Positions 52,563-60,981 of a stretch of 64,000 bases of DNA are shown here, piece after piece. Numbering within the stretch: position 1 is the first letter of the stretch; each line of letters opens with the position of its first letter. The notes beneath the pieces were generated by a model. That model made no database searches. It had not been told where the DNA came from and was given only the letters and a program-made list of their open reading frames with translations. A program made the position numbers and the translations under genes. This DNA comes from Granulibacter bethesdensis (GTDB lineage Bacteria; Pseudomonadota; Alphaproteobacteria; Acetobacterales; Acetobacteraceae), in NCBI RefSeq assembly GCF_001889545.1, contig NZ_CP018194.1:620001-684000 (forward strand). Direction: 5' to 3'.

Positions 52563-53543
52563 ATGCGTTCCCGTTTCTTTTTGCGCGTGCTTCTGGCCGT
52601 GATTCTTCTGGCCGCCATGGATTCATTTTTTCCGGTCTGCGCAGGGGATGGGGTGAATGCCCATGTGCCGCTTTTTGCGCTGAAGCCTGACCATCTGCCC
52701 ATGATCGCCAGCGTCTCCGTTGGGGGAGGACCGCCTTCACCGGTCTCACTTGATACAGGCTCGGCCGGTCTTTACGTGCCTGAGCGGGATATTGGCCCCG
52801 GCACCGTCGCGACGGGGGAGGTCATTCATCAGGGCTATGCGGACGGCACAAGGCTGGAGGGTTATGTTGCCCTCGCCACAGTCCGTTTTACGGATGCGGA
52901 TCGCCCTCTCTCTACTCCGGCCCCGATCAGGATCGGGGTGATTACCCGTGTCTATTGTGCGCAGGACAGACCGAACTGTCCGGGATCCATCAACAAGCCG
53001 GGGGTGATGGGTATCAGCCTGGCCACACGACGTCATGTGGTCAGTCCGTTGGCACAGATGGGGCCTTATGCCACCGGGTATATTATCGATTCCAGACTCG
53101 GGCATGAGCCGGTCCTGACCGTAGGGCTGACGGAGCATAATATGCGTGGCTTCACCTTTGCGCCTCTTCGTTCGTTTCAGAGAGGGCCTGATCACCTTCC
53201 CTCCTGGGACGGAGAATCTGTCTCCGCATGTTTTGCGATTGATGGTATCAAGGTGGGATGTCAGGAAACGGTGTTTGATTCCGGCAGTACGGTGACTCTT
53301 TTCAACCCCGGTTCAAGCGATATTCCCTTGACCCGGCATCACCGTCTGCCACCGGATCATATCTTTGTTCTCGATGTGCCGGATGTGCTGCATTTCGCAG
53401 TGCGTACGGATCGTACCACGGTCATCGTCCCCAAAGATGTTGAACACGCCAATAGCGGAACGCTGTTGTATCGCTATTTCGCCGTTGCGTTCGATTCCCT
53501 GCGTGGCCGGGTAGGATTCTTCGGACGTCAGGAGAACCGCTGA
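52563..53543 (+). CDS. Secreted pepsin-like aspartic protease (family A1 type)
   Basis: A 326-residue protein with an N-terminal signal peptide (MRSRFFLRVLLAVILLAAMD, cleavage near CAG-DG). Two catalytic-type motifs, LDTGSAG (Asp64) and FDSGSTV (Asp239), are spaced as in two-lobed pepsins. Between them GYADGTRLEGYVALATVRF resembles the pepsin flap and strand, and PGVMGISLATR the GILGL region. Viral-type bacterial retropepsins carry only one such motif per chain. ATG 52563 has GGAG five bases upstream; the ATG at 52542 would place extra residues before the signal. Expected periplasmic or extracellular. Such proteins are uncommon in bacteria; activity is inferred. Confidence 0.75.
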   Translation: MRSRFFLRVLLAVILLAAMDSFFPVCAGDGVNAHVPLFALKPDHLPMIASVSVGGGPPSPVSLDTGSAGLYVPERDIGPGTVATGEVIHQGYADGTRLEGYVALATVRFTDADRPLSTPAPIRIGVITRVYCAQDRPNCPGSINKPGVMGISLATRRHVVSPLAQMGPYATGYIIDSRLGHEPVLTVGLTEHNMRGFTFAPLRSFQRGPDHLPSWDGESVSACFAIDGIKVGCQETVFDSGSTVTLFNPGSSDIPLTRHHRLPPDHIFVLDVPDVLHFAVRTDRTTVIVPKDVEHANSGTLLYRYFAVAFDSLRGRVGFFGRQENR

Positions 53544-53720
53544 TTGCTTGTCGCGGAAGGATGTTGCGTCCAAGGGGGCTGATGAGGGATCATTTTTATG
53601 CAACCGTCCTCCATCAGACACGCTTCATAAGGTTATGCCTTATCCTTGCCCTCTTGTTGGGGCATGCTGAAGCTGTCACGCACGCAGTCTGAAAATGCGT
53701 CTATGAAGAAGGGACATGCC

Positions 53721-54590
53721 ATGAATAAACCGTTGCGCAAGGCGGTTTTACCGGTGGCCGGACTAGGCACCCGGTTTTTGCCCGCCACAAAGGCAACGGC
53801 GAAAGAAATGCTGCCCGTCGTCGATAAACCGCTGATTCAATACGCGGTTGACGAGGCGAGGGCCGCCGGGATCGAGCAATTCTGCATGGTCACTGGCCGC
53901 GGCAAGACCGCCATCGTCGAGCATTTCGATGTCGCATATGAGCTTGAGGCTACATTGCGGGAGCGTAACAAGGACGATGCGCTGAAATTGCTGGAAGATA
54001 CCCAGCTTCTGCCCGGCTCCATCGTCACGGTGCGTCAGCAGGAGCCGCTGGGCCTGGGCCATGCGATCTGGTGCGCCCGTGCCTTCATCGGGGATGATCC
54101 GTTTGCGATCCTGCTGCCCGATGATCTGGTCCTGTCCGATACGCCCTGCCTGAAGCAGTTGGCCGACGCCTATCAGGAAACCGGCGGTAACGTTGTTGCC
54201 GTGGCGGAAGTGCCAAGAGAGCAGACCAATCGCTACGGTATTCTCAAGACGGGCAGGGATGACGGCCGGATGGTCGAGGTGACCGGTCTGGTCGAGAAGC
54301 CGAAGCCGGAGGAAGCACCATCCAACCTCTCCATCATCGGTCGTTATGTGCTCCGTCCGGAGGTGATCGCCGAATTGGCGCGGATGGAGCGCGGGGCTGG
54401 TAATGAGGTTCAGTTGACCGATGCCATGGCGCGTCTGATTGGCCGGATGCCGTTCCATGGCCTGCGTTATGAGGGACGCCGTTTCGATTGCGGCGACAAG
54501 GCAGGCTTTCTGGAGGCGCAGATTGCCTTCGCATTGAAGCGCCCCGACCTCGCTCCGGCGGTCAGGGCATTCCTGAAAGACTACGTGTAA
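53721..54590 (+). CDS. galU: UTP-glucose-1-phosphate uridylyltransferase
   Basis: A 289-residue enzyme making UDP-glucose for polysaccharides such as cellulose and for LPS. The nucleotide-binding motif is AGLGTRFLPATKATAKEMLP (about 13-32), and VDKPLIQYAVDEA follows. VEKPKPEEAPSNL and GDKAGFLEAQIAFALKRPDL are family segments. ATG 53721 follows AAGGGA and gives the usual length; an ATG at 53703 is the alternative. The next gene uses its product precursor (glucose-1-phosphate). Confidence 0.96.
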   Translation: MNKPLRKAVLPVAGLGTRFLPATKATAKEMLPVVDKPLIQYAVDEARAAGIEQFCMVTGRGKTAIVEHFDVAYELEATLRERNKDDALKLLEDTQLLPGSIVTVRQQEPLGLGHAIWCARAFIGDDPFAILLPDDLVLSDTPCLKQLADAYQETGGNVVAVAEVPREQTNRYGILKTGRDDGRMVEVTGLVEKPKPEEAPSNLSIIGRYVLRPEVIAELARMERGAGNEVQLTDAMARLIGRMPFHGLRYEGRRFDCGDKAGFLEAQIAFALKRPDLAPAVRAFLKDYV

Positions 54591-54602
54591 TTTGGATTTT
54601 AT

Positions 54603-54636
54603 CCGGCTGGTCTCCTGGTAGGTCAGCCGGTTTTTT
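54603..54636 (+). terminator. Intrinsic terminator after galU
   Basis: CCGGCTG (54603-54609) pairs with CAGCCGG (54624-54630), followed by TTTTTT. Confidence 0.85.
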
Positions 54637-54715
54637 CTGCGGTGCTTTCTGATCATGCCTCTGGACGATCATGCGTGCATGGCGAAGAATCACCGGACGA
54701 CACAGCAAGCCAGCA

Positions 54716-54753
54716 GATACGATGTCCTGTCACACAGTGTGGTGCATCGTATC
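54716..54753 (+). promoter_or_regulatory. Stem-loop just upstream of the phosphoglucomutase start
   Basis: GATACGATG (54716-54724) and CATCGTATC (54745-54753) are perfect inverted arms, with an inner CACA-CAG-TGTG hairpin. The structure ends 18 bases before the ATG, next to the AGGGAGA ribosome site. It could be an operator or an mRNA control element. Confidence 0.45.
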
Positions 54754-54771
54754 AGGGAGAATGAGCGGACC

Positions 54772-56181
54772 ATGGCCTTTACGCACCAATTCGATCCGAC
54801 CTCTTTGCGTGAATACGATATTCGCGGCATCGTGGGCCGCACGTTGCACCCCGCTGACGCTTTCGCCATCGGGCGGGTATTCGGAACCATCGTCGCGCGT
54901 GCGGGCGGCAGTACGGTGGCGGTCGGCTATGATGGTCGTCTCTCCTCGCCGGAGCTGGAGCCAGCTCTGGTGGAAGGGCTGAAGAAAAGCGGCATCGATG
55001 TCATCCGCATTGGCCGTGGCCCGACCCCGATGCTGTATTTCGCGGCGACGACGCTGGAAACCGATGGTGCCATCATGGTGACCGGCAGCCACAATCCGCC
55101 GGACTATAACGGCTTCAAGATGATGCTGGGCCGCAAGCCATTTTTCGGCAAGCAGATTGCCGAACTGGGTGCCATGGCGGCGCGTGGCGACGTGGTCGAT
55201 GAAGCCAGCGGCACCGATCGGGCGGAGGATGTGTCCGCCGCCTATGTGGCCCGCCTGATTTCCGATTGGGATGGCGGTGATCACCTGCTGAATGTGGTGT
55301 GGGATAACGGCAATGGCGCAGCGGGCGAGGTGCTGCAAAAGCTCGTACCCAGCCTGCCGGGGCATCATGAAATCCTGAATGGCGAGATTGATGGCACCTT
55401 CCCGGCCCATCACCCCGATCCCACCGTGCCGAAGAACCTTCAGCAGCTGATCAGCGCGGTTCGCAGTAAAGGGGCCGATCTTGGTATCGCTTTCGATGGT
55501 GATGCGGACCGTATCGGCGTGGTGGATGATACCGGAGAGATCCTGTTCGGCGATCAGCTTCTGGTGGTGTTGGCCAGGGATGTGCTGAAGCAGCATCCGG
55601 GTGGCACCATCATCGCCGATGTAAAGGCGAGTCAGGTTCTGTTCGATGAAGTGGCCAAGGCTGGTGGCACGCCGCTGATGTGGAAAACAGGCCATTCACT
55701 GATCAAGGCGAAAATGGCGGAAACCGGTGCTCCGCTGGCAGGCGAGATGTCCGGCCATATTTTCTTTGCCGATCGCTGGTATGGGTTTGACGACGCGCTG
55801 TATGCCGCTGTGCGCCTGCTGGGCATTATCGCGCGGATGGATGGCAAGCTCTCTGCCGTGCGCAGCGCATTGCCGCAGGTGATCAACACGCCGGAGTTGC
55901 GCTTCAACTGCGACGATACCCGCAAATTCGGCGTGATCGAGGAAGTCGCTGCCCGTCTGCGTCAGGATGGCGCCAATGTCGCGGAAACCGATGGTGTGCG
56001 GGTGCTGACGGAGGATGGCTGGTGGTTGCTGCGTGCGTCCAACACGCAGGCGGTGCTGGTGGCGCGTGCAGAGGCAACCAGCGAGGCAGGGCTGGAACGG
56101 CTGAAGGCCGCCCTGGTCTCCCAGCTTGAGCAGAGCGGACTCGCGGCACCGGATTTTTCCGGTGAGAATGCCGGTCACTGA
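54772..56181 (+). CDS. Phosphomannomutase/phosphoglucomutase
   Basis: A 469-residue alpha-D-phosphohexomutase interconverting 1- and 6-phosphates of glucose or mannose. The phosphoserine motif is [16 protein letters not shown] (Ser106). The magnesium motif is [13 protein letters not shown] (about 241-253). The sugar-binding segment [20 protein letters not shown] and the C-terminal phosphate loop are complete. ATG 54772 gives the family N terminus [13 protein letters not shown]; earlier in-frame starts add unrelated residues and span a hairpin. Next to galU it likely feeds UDP-glucose synthesis. pgm, manB and algC are all possible names. Confidence 0.93.
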   Translation: MAFTHQFDPTSLREYDIRGIVGRTLHPADAFAIGRVFGTIVARAGGSTVAVGYDGRLSSPELEPALVEGLKKSGIDVIRIGRGPTPMLYFAATTLETDGAIMVTGSHNPPDYNGFKMMLGRKPFFGKQIAELGAMAARGDVVDEASGTDRAEDVSAAYVARLISDWDGGDHLLNVVWDNGNGAAGEVLQKLVPSLPGHHEILNGEIDGTFPAHHPDPTVPKNLQQLISAVRSKGADLGIAFDGDADRIGVVDDTGEILFGDQLLVVLARDVLKQHPGGTIIADVKASQVLFDEVAKAGGTPLMWKTGHSLIKAKMAETGAPLAGEMSGHIFFADRWYGFDDALYAAVRLLGIIARMDGKLSAVRSALPQVINTPELRFNCDDTRKFGVIEEVAARLRQDGANVAETDGVRVLTEDGWWLLRASNTQAVLVARAEATSEAGLERLKAALVSQLEQSGLAAPDFSGENAGH

Positions 56182-56206
56182 GTTGAACAGGTCACTGAGT
56201 TGAACA
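56173..56206. repeat. 17-bp perfect tandem duplication over the pgm stop codon
   Basis: GGTCACTGAGTTGAACA occurs twice in direct succession (56173-56189 and 56190-56206). The first copy contains the TGA stop of the mutase gene. It looks like a slippage or recent duplication that left the protein unchanged. Confidence 0.9.
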
Positions 56207-56219
56207 CAGGCCGGGCTGC

Positions 56220-56420
56220 ATGATGGGCAGAGCGTTTTCCTCCTATCTGGAGCCCGGCCAGTATGTCCGTCATCCGCAACAGCCGGATTGGGGGCTGGGG
56301 CAGGTCCAGTCTGCCATCGGGGAGCGGGTGACGGTCCATTTCGAACATGCGGGCAAGGTGCTGATCAATGCCCGCATTATCTCGCTTCTGGTGGTGGATG
56401 ACCCTTCAGCCGCGTCATGA
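56220..56420 (+). CDS. DUF3553 domain protein
   Basis: A 66-residue small cytosolic protein. LEPGQYVRHPQQPDWGLGQV followed by GERVTVHFEHAGKVLI matches the DUF3553 pattern, a small beta-barrel-like domain also found attached to UvrD/PcrA-type helicases; a nucleic-acid or protein docking role is a guess. Start codon ATG 56220 or 56223 (adjacent ATGs). It lies 38 bases after the mutase stop and may be co-transcribed with it. Confidence 0.8.
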   Translation: MMGRAFSSYLEPGQYVRHPQQPDWGLGQVQSAIGERVTVHFEHAGKVLINARIISLLVVDDPSAAS

Positions 56421-56525
56421 CAGAGCATCTTTGTGACAGGCTTCTCTTGACGCTCGTATGGGGACGGTCGATCTAGAGGGGGTGATGAACACTGCATCGC
56501 CCATCGAGCGCCGGACCATACTGCC

Positions 56526-57524
56526 ATGATCGATCCGTTCGGGCGCACTATTACCTATCTGCGGGTTTCCGTCACTGACCGCTGTGACCTGCGCTGTACC
56601 TATTGCATGGCAGAGGATATGACCTTCCTCCCGAAGCGCGATGTGCTGACGCTGGAGGAGCTGGACCGGCTGTGCCGTGTGTTCATTGACCTTGGGGTAC
56701 GGAAACTGAGGCTGACTGGCGGGGAGCCGCTGGTGCGTCGGGATGTCATGCAGTTGATTTCCCGCCTTGGCCGGCATCTGGAGCATCGTGGCGGGCAAGG
56801 GCTGGAGGAGCTGACCCTGACCACCAACGGGACGCAGCTGGCCCGTCATGCGGAGGCTCTGGCGGCGGCGGGGATGAGGCGGATCAATGTCAGCCTTGAT
56901 ACGCTCGACCCGGAAATCTTTCGCTCGATTACAAGGCGAGGGCACCTGGAAACGGTGCTGGACGGCATTTTCGCCGCTCGGGCTGCGGGGCTTGCGGTGA
57001 AGATCAACGCGGTCGCGCTCAAGGGGCTGAACGACCATGAATTTGACCGCATGCTGGGATGGTGCGGTGAGCACGGTTTCGATCTCTGCCTGATCGAGAC
57101 CATGCCGATGGGCGAAATCGACGAGGATCGTACCGATCGCTATCTGCCGCTTTCTCTGGTACGGGCCCGGCTGCGGGAACATTGGACGCTTCAGGAAACC
57201 GATTATCGCACAGGCGGCCCGGCCCGGTATTTCACGGTGCAGGAAACCGGGCGCAGAATCGGCTTTATCACGCCGATGACACATAATTTCTGCGAAAGCT
57301 GCAACCGGGTGCGGCTGACCTGTACCGGCACGCTCTATATGTGTCTCGGTCAGGATGATGCGGCTGATCTGCGTCGTCCATTGCGGGAGGGAGCGGATGA
57401 TGCCGCCCTGCGTCAGGCCGTGCAGGAGGCGATCACTCGCAAACCGAAAGGCCATGACTTCATCATCGACCGCCGTACGCATACGCCCTCTGTTGGTCGG
57501 CATATGAGTGTGACGGGCGGCTGA
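56526..57524 (+). CDS. moaA: GTP 3',8-cyclase MoaA
   Basis: A 332-residue radical-SAM enzyme for the first step of molybdenum cofactor synthesis. The N-terminal cluster is [15 protein letters not shown] (Cys20, 24, 27). The C-terminal cluster is [18 protein letters not shown] (C-x2-C-x13-C). [13 protein letters not shown] binds SAM. The essential C-terminal Gly-Gly (SVTGG) is intact. No other moa gene is adjacent. A weak TTGACG (56447) lies upstream. Confidence 0.97.
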   Translation: MIDPFGRTITYLRVSVTDRCDLRCTYCMAEDMTFLPKRDVLTLEELDRLCRVFIDLGVRKLRLTGGEPLVRRDVMQLISRLGRHLEHRGGQGLEELTLTTNGTQLARHAEALAAAGMRRINVSLDTLDPEIFRSITRRGHLETVLDGIFAARAAGLAVKINAVALKGLNDHEFDRMLGWCGEHGFDLCLIETMPMGEIDEDRTDRYLPLSLVRARLREHWTLQETDYRTGGPARYFTVQETGRRIGFITPMTHNFCESCNRVRLTCTGTLYMCLGQDDAADLRRPLREGADDAALRQAVQEAITRKPKGHDFIIDRRTHTPSVGRHMSVTGG

Positions 57525-57533
57525 GGCGGCTGG

Positions 57534-58409
57534 TCAGCCCGGTTCTCTCGGGGGTGGGCCAAGAATGTCGGCCAGACTGACCTGACCACTGCCGCGTCGT
57601 GCCGGTTTTGGCTGACTGTCGGCGGGGCCCCAGCCGGTCAGCATGGCCAGACGCAGCCTTGCCTGCATATGGGGCTGCCCTTCCTGCGTCAGATGCGACA
57701 AAGCGAGCGGAAACAGTGAAAGCGGCGGTATGCTGCGATCACGCAGCCGCACGGCGTTGGTCTCCCCGGCGGCGCGCAGATCGTGCAGCAGCGCCATCGG
57801 GGTCGTATAGAGCAGTGTCACCTCATCCTGATCAGCAACGGGCAGTGCAAATCCCGCGCGTTGCAGCAGGGCAGCGCCATCCTGCAGGGTGGCGAAAGGG
57901 GCGACGCGCGGCGATGCGCCGCCAGTCAGGCTGTCTTCCGCACGACTCAGCGCCTCCCGCAGCGTATCGAGCGTGCCGAGCACCGGCATGCTGGCCAGAA
58001 ACAGCCCATCCGGTTTCAAAGCCTGCCTGATTTGCACCAGCGCGCCGGGAAGATCATTGATCCAGTGCAGCGACATGCTGGCGACTATCAGATCGAATGA
58101 GGCCGGCGCGAAAGGCAGCCACTCTTCATCTGCCGCGAGGCAGGGCGTGCCGGAGAGAGAGGCCATGGAGGGTGACAGGTCGCAACTGACGGTATGAATC
58201 CCGCGTGCCCGCAACAGAGGGGCGATGCGGCCCCGCCCGCCTATGTCCAGCGCATGGCTGAACGTGCGGGTAACATCGTCCAGCCGGTCCAGCAGACGAC
58301 CGGCCAGCTCATCCAGCACATCGGCGACGGAAGTGATGCCATGCCGCGCGGCCCGATCCCGGTGCAGCCGGACGGCATGGCGGTCGAATATAAGGACGTC
58401 ATCGGACAT
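57534..58409 (-). CDS. Class I SAM-dependent methyltransferase, NDUFAF5/BioC-like
   Basis: A 291-residue methyltransferase-fold protein. IFDRHAVRLHRDRAA is the N-terminal signature shared with the mitochondrial complex I assembly factor NDUFAF5 and bacterial relatives. The SAM region is ALDIGGRGRIAPLLRARG, with DLSPSMASL and LIVASMSLHWINDLPGALVQ following. BioC-type enzymes methylate malonyl-ACP, whereas NDUFAF5 hydroxylates an arginine of a complex I subunit, so the reaction is open. The start may be 58409 or 58421. It converges on moaA (nine bases between stops). Confidence 0.82.
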   Translation of the reverse strand: MSDDVLIFDRHAVRLHRDRAARHGITSVADVLDELAGRLLDRLDDVTRTFSHALDIGGRGRIAPLLRARGIHTVSCDLSPSMASLSGTPCLAADEEWLPFAPASFDLIVASMSLHWINDLPGALVQIRQALKPDGLFLASMPVLGTLDTLREALSRAEDSLTGGASPRVAPFATLQDGAALLQRAGFALPVADQDEVTLLYTTPMALLHDLRAAGETNAVRLRDRSIPPLSLFPLALSHLTQEGQPHMQARLRLAMLTGWGPADSQPKPARRGSGQVSLADILGPPPREPG

Positions 58410-58452
58410 GACGCCCAGCATAAGCCGAGTTGGCTGTTCAGGAAACGCTGCC

Positions 58453-59177
58453 TCAGAACGTTGAGACGGTTCCCTGAATCAGGCCTCCAACAGCCCCGAC
58501 AGTGGTGCGGGCAATGGCGGAGACCAGATTGAAAACACTTCTGATCAGACCGGGCTGATCCGGTGTGCGGGTAATCTGTTCCTGAGTCTGGGTCAGCAGA
58601 TTGCCCCAGCTATCAATATAGCGGTTGAAATCCTCCGGATTGGCAGAGGAGCCATCGAGGCCAACCACATGCAGCCCGGTATTATCGGGAATGACCATCA
58701 GCAGAAACGGTCCATTGCCCTGCAAATGGCCCTCCGTCAGCTTCAGGGCGCTGATGATGCGGGCTGCACGGGCGTAATCATAGGTTCCGGTCAGGAAATC
58801 GCAGTCGGTGGCACGGTCGGCGGGAACCTCCGGCATCTGCACCAGCCAGCGCGTCAGAATCAGGTTGGGGGCCACGACAGAGGCGGCATTGGCTGCCTGG
58901 GCCGTCGGCAGGCGGCTGGTAAAAGCCTGGCAGAAGCTGCGGTTACGGTTGAGATCACCCGGTTTCAAAATCACTACCGCGGTCGGCATCGGCACAAGAA
59001 AGGTCGAAGGTCCGGCGAGTTTTGTTGCAAAAACCGTATTGGCGGATGTCAGTGGCTCGGTGTTGGAGGGGGATGAGCCGTTGACCCGTTTGCTCCCGGC
59101 ACAGAACAGGCGGCCAGAGAAGCGAGCAGCAGGAGAGAAGGAATATACCGGACATATCGCATTGGTTTTGCGCTCAT
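58453..59177 (-). pseudogene. Lipoprotein gene split by a single-base frameshift
   Basis: From ATG 59177 one frame encodes a textbook lipoprotein signal (MSAKPMRYVRYIPSLLLLAS, then LAAC lipobox, Cys24) but stops after 42 codons (TGA 59049-59051). The following conserved-looking sequence (from NTEPLTSANTVFATK to VGGLIQGTVSTF, stop 58453) lies in the -1 frame. Adding one base in the five-base G run at 59068-59072 (plus strand) would join them into a 241-residue lipoprotein with no other stop. The mature part is not recognised: it has NRNRSFCQAFTSRLPTAQAA, TDCDFLTGTYDYARAARIIS and a Gly-rich end. A sequencing error, a phase-variable tract or true decay are all possible. Confidence 0.7.
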
Positions 59178-59195
59178 AAGCACAGGATAAAAATG

Positions 59196-59211
59196 ATAAC
59201 GATTTCGTTAT
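59196..59211 (-). promoter_or_regulatory. ATAACGA-TT-TCGTTAT palindrome upstream of the lipoprotein gene
   Basis: Seven-base perfect inverted arms with a two-base centre, 18 bases upstream of the lipoprotein ATG on the minus strand and overlapping a possible TATAAC -10 box. It is reminiscent of a Fur-type GATAATGATAATCATTATC site but does not match it closely. An operator role is likely; the regulator is unknown. Confidence 0.45.
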
Positions 59212-59446
59212 AATATATTTGTTTTCAGGAAAAAATCCTTTGAAATAGTTTTCAAAATCAATACGATAGTGCTGTCTTTTCGAATCTTTGAAGCGTTCGG
59301 TCTTGGGCGGTACCACGACTGTGGTCTGCGCCTATCCCTCATTGCCCGGAGAAATGGACGACGACTGGCCGCGTACTCCCATCCACGCGGCAAGCCATTC
59401 GTCGGCGCCAGACGATAACCTCTTTTATCGCCTAAAACGACGAATC

Positions 59447-59475
59447 GGAACGATTATTCCTGGAACGATCGTTCC
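59447..59475 (+). promoter_or_regulatory. Tandem operator-like palindromes before the XRE regulator
   Basis: GGAACGATTATTCC (59447-59460) and the perfect palindrome GGAACGATCGTTCC (59462-59475) are adjacent, 15 bases centre to centre, and end 21 bases before the regulator ATG. The arrangement fits two dimers of the encoded regulator binding side by side for autorepression. Confidence 0.55.
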
Positions 59476-59496
59476 GACGCGGGCTCCTGTGCGAGC

Positions 59497-59718
59497 ATGG
59501 AGCTGAAAGAGGTCATGGCGATCAATCTGCGTCGGATGCGTCATGACAGAGACATGACGCAGGAAGAGCTGGCAGACCGCGCCGGCCTGAGTGCCCGGTA
59601 TATCGGTGCGATCGAGCGCGCGGACGTGTCGGCGAGCATCACGGTGCTGGGGCAGATCGCTGAGGCGCTGGGTGTCGAGCCGGGTACATTGCTGACGGTA
59701 TCACCCTGCCTTGGCTGA
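59497..59718 (+). CDS. Small XRE-family (Cro/CI-type) transcriptional regulator
   Basis: A 73-residue protein that is essentially one helix-turn-helix domain: NLRRMRHDRDMTQEELADRA, then GLSARYIGAIERADVSASIT and a last helix to ALGVEPGTLL. It has no sensor domain, as in small autoregulating or antitoxin-like repressors, but no toxin-like partner is adjacent. ATG 59497 or 59515 may be used. It sits 43 bases before comF and divergent from the broken lipoprotein gene; tandem palindromes lie directly upstream. Confidence 0.85.
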   Translation: MELKEVMAINLRRMRHDRDMTQEELADRAGLSARYIGAIERADVSASITVLGQIAEALGVEPGTLLTVSPCLG

Positions 59719-59761
59719 CTTTTCCATTCCTGCCGCGAGAGCGGGCAGGTTCCTGACTGTT

Positions 59762-60559
59762 ATGCCAACCATGATGCGTTCGGCCGGGTTGCGTCTGCTG
59801 AACTGGCTGATTCCACCGACATGCCCGGTCTGTCATGCCGAAACTCCCATGACAGGGCCTGATGGCCTGTCCAGCCTGCTCTGCGCTTCCTGCTTCGCCA
59901 CGCTGAATTTCATCGTGCCACCCGTCTGCCAGTGTTGTGGGCGTCCCATGGATGCGGCGGAGGGCATTGCACCGGATGGTGTGTGTGAGGTTTGCCGGAC
60001 CAAACCTCCGTCATTTCGTCATGCGCGTGCGGCGCTGCTGTATGATGAGGGATCACGCCGGATCATTCTGCCGTTCAAGCATGGTGATCGCATGGCGCAT
60101 GCCTCCTTGCTGGCGCGCTGGATGGCGGATGCCGGGGCCGATCTGCTGCGGCAGGCGGACTGGTTGCTGCCGGTTCCATTGCATCCCTCGCGTTTACGGC
60201 AAAGGCGCTACAACCAGTCGGCCCTGTTGTGCCGGGCGCTGTCGCGTCTGACCGGCGTGCCGGCCATGCTGGACGGGTTGCAGCGTATCCGCCGCACCCC
60301 GAGCCTCGGCACACTGAGCGCCACGCAAAGGCGACGGATGATGCGGGGAGCCATTCAGATACGCCCTGCCAGAAGGCAGAAGCTGCATGCGGCCCGAATC
60401 ATCGTCGTGGATGATGTGATGACCAGCGGTGCGACCGTTTCCGCCTGTGTCAGGGCGCTCTATGCGGCAGGAGCTGCCTCTGTTGATGTTCTGACTGCGG
60501 CGCTGGTGGAGTTGCCGGATGAAATACCCTTGTCAGGACAGGCCAAAACCCCGATGTGA
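59762..60559 (+). CDS. comF: ComF-family phosphoribosyltransferase-like protein
   Basis: A 265-residue ComF-type protein. N-terminal zinc-finger-like cysteine pairs (CPVC, CASC, CQCCGRPM, CEVC) cover about residues 20-80. The PRTase motif is RIIVVDDVMTSGATVSACV near residue 215. ComF proteins serve natural DNA uptake in competent bacteria, yet many proteobacteria keep them without proven competence. The start is placed at ATG 59762 (MPTMMRSAGLRLLNW). Its end overlaps the region upstream of the glutaredoxin gene, a common alphaproteobacterial pairing. Confidence 0.9.
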   Translation: MPTMMRSAGLRLLNWLIPPTCPVCHAETPMTGPDGLSSLLCASCFATLNFIVPPVCQCCGRPMDAAEGIAPDGVCEVCRTKPPSFRHARAALLYDEGSRRIILPFKHGDRMAHASLLARWMADAGADLLRQADWLLPVPLHPSRLRQRRYNQSALLCRALSRLTGVPAMLDGLQRIRRTPSLGTLSATQRRRMMRGAIQIRPARRQKLHAARIIVVDDVMTSGATVSACVRALYAAGAASVDVLTAALVELPDEIPLSGQAKTPM

Positions 60560-60621
60560 TGGGGCCTGATTCTGTTTCCCCTGATACAGTCCCCCCGATA
60601 CAGTCAAGGAAGACAATACCG

Positions 60622-60876
60622 TTGATCGAAATCTATACGCAGCCTTACTGCCCATATTGCGCGCGTGCGCTTGCCTTGCTGGAGAAGAAGCAAGTGCCGT
60701 TCAAGGAAATTCAGGCGCTTCCCGGCTCTCCCGCCCGGGCGGAGGCAAAGCAGCGCTCTGGCGGTCTTACCAGCGTGCCGCAGATCTTCATCGGGGGCCG
60801 CCATATCGGTGGCTGTGACGACATGATGGCGCTGGAGGCGGCGGGGGAACTGGACCCGTTATTGCAGGCTGCCTAA
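60622..60876 (+). CDS. grxC: Glutaredoxin 3
   Basis: An 84-residue dithiol glutaredoxin with active site CPYC in IEIYTQPYCPYCARAL, the cis-Pro segment TSVPQIFIGGRHIGGCDD and the GG glutathione-binding turn. The TTG at 60622, preceded by AAGGAAG, gives the usual family length and N terminus. GTG 60556 or ATG 60559, which overlap the comF stop, would add a 22-residue extension including a partly duplicated GATACAGTC-coded stretch and are possible. Confidence 0.92.
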   Translation: MIEIYTQPYCPYCARALALLEKKQVPFKEIQALPGSPARAEAKQRSGGLTSVPQIFIGGRHIGGCDDMMALEAAGELDPLLQAA

Positions 60877-60981
60877 GCTGCATAAACGATAAACACGTTT
60901 TTTAACCTCCCTGATCCAGCCTGATGGCCGCCTCTGGAAATGGGAAAGAGTATAAGATGGGTGGCCGGATAACGACGCGGA

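Larger units (their letters stand above)
59178..59496. other. 319-base divergent region between the lipoprotein and XRE genes
   Basis: No credible gene. The half next to the lipoprotein (59178-59260) is AT-rich and holds the palindrome at 59196-59211. The half next to the regulator holds tandem GGAACGAT palindromes (59447-59475). A short inverted repeat ACCAC-GACT-GTGGT lies near 59318. No firm -35/-10 pair was found. Confidence 0.5.

Noticed and set aside
52348-53543. Genomic island at tRNA-Leu
   Set aside because: No integrase, no direct repeat of the tRNA 3' end and no other mobile gene were seen; only the single protease gene follows before galU.
58955-59155. Separate small Cys-rich secreted peptide starting ATSG near 59155 on the minus strand
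   Set aside because: It reads through the third frame of the lipoprotein region; the LAAC lipobox frame from 59177 is far more convincing.
59288-59506. 73-codon plus-strand frame upstream of the XRE gene
   Set aside because: No ribosome site, no domain, and it spans the tandem operators.
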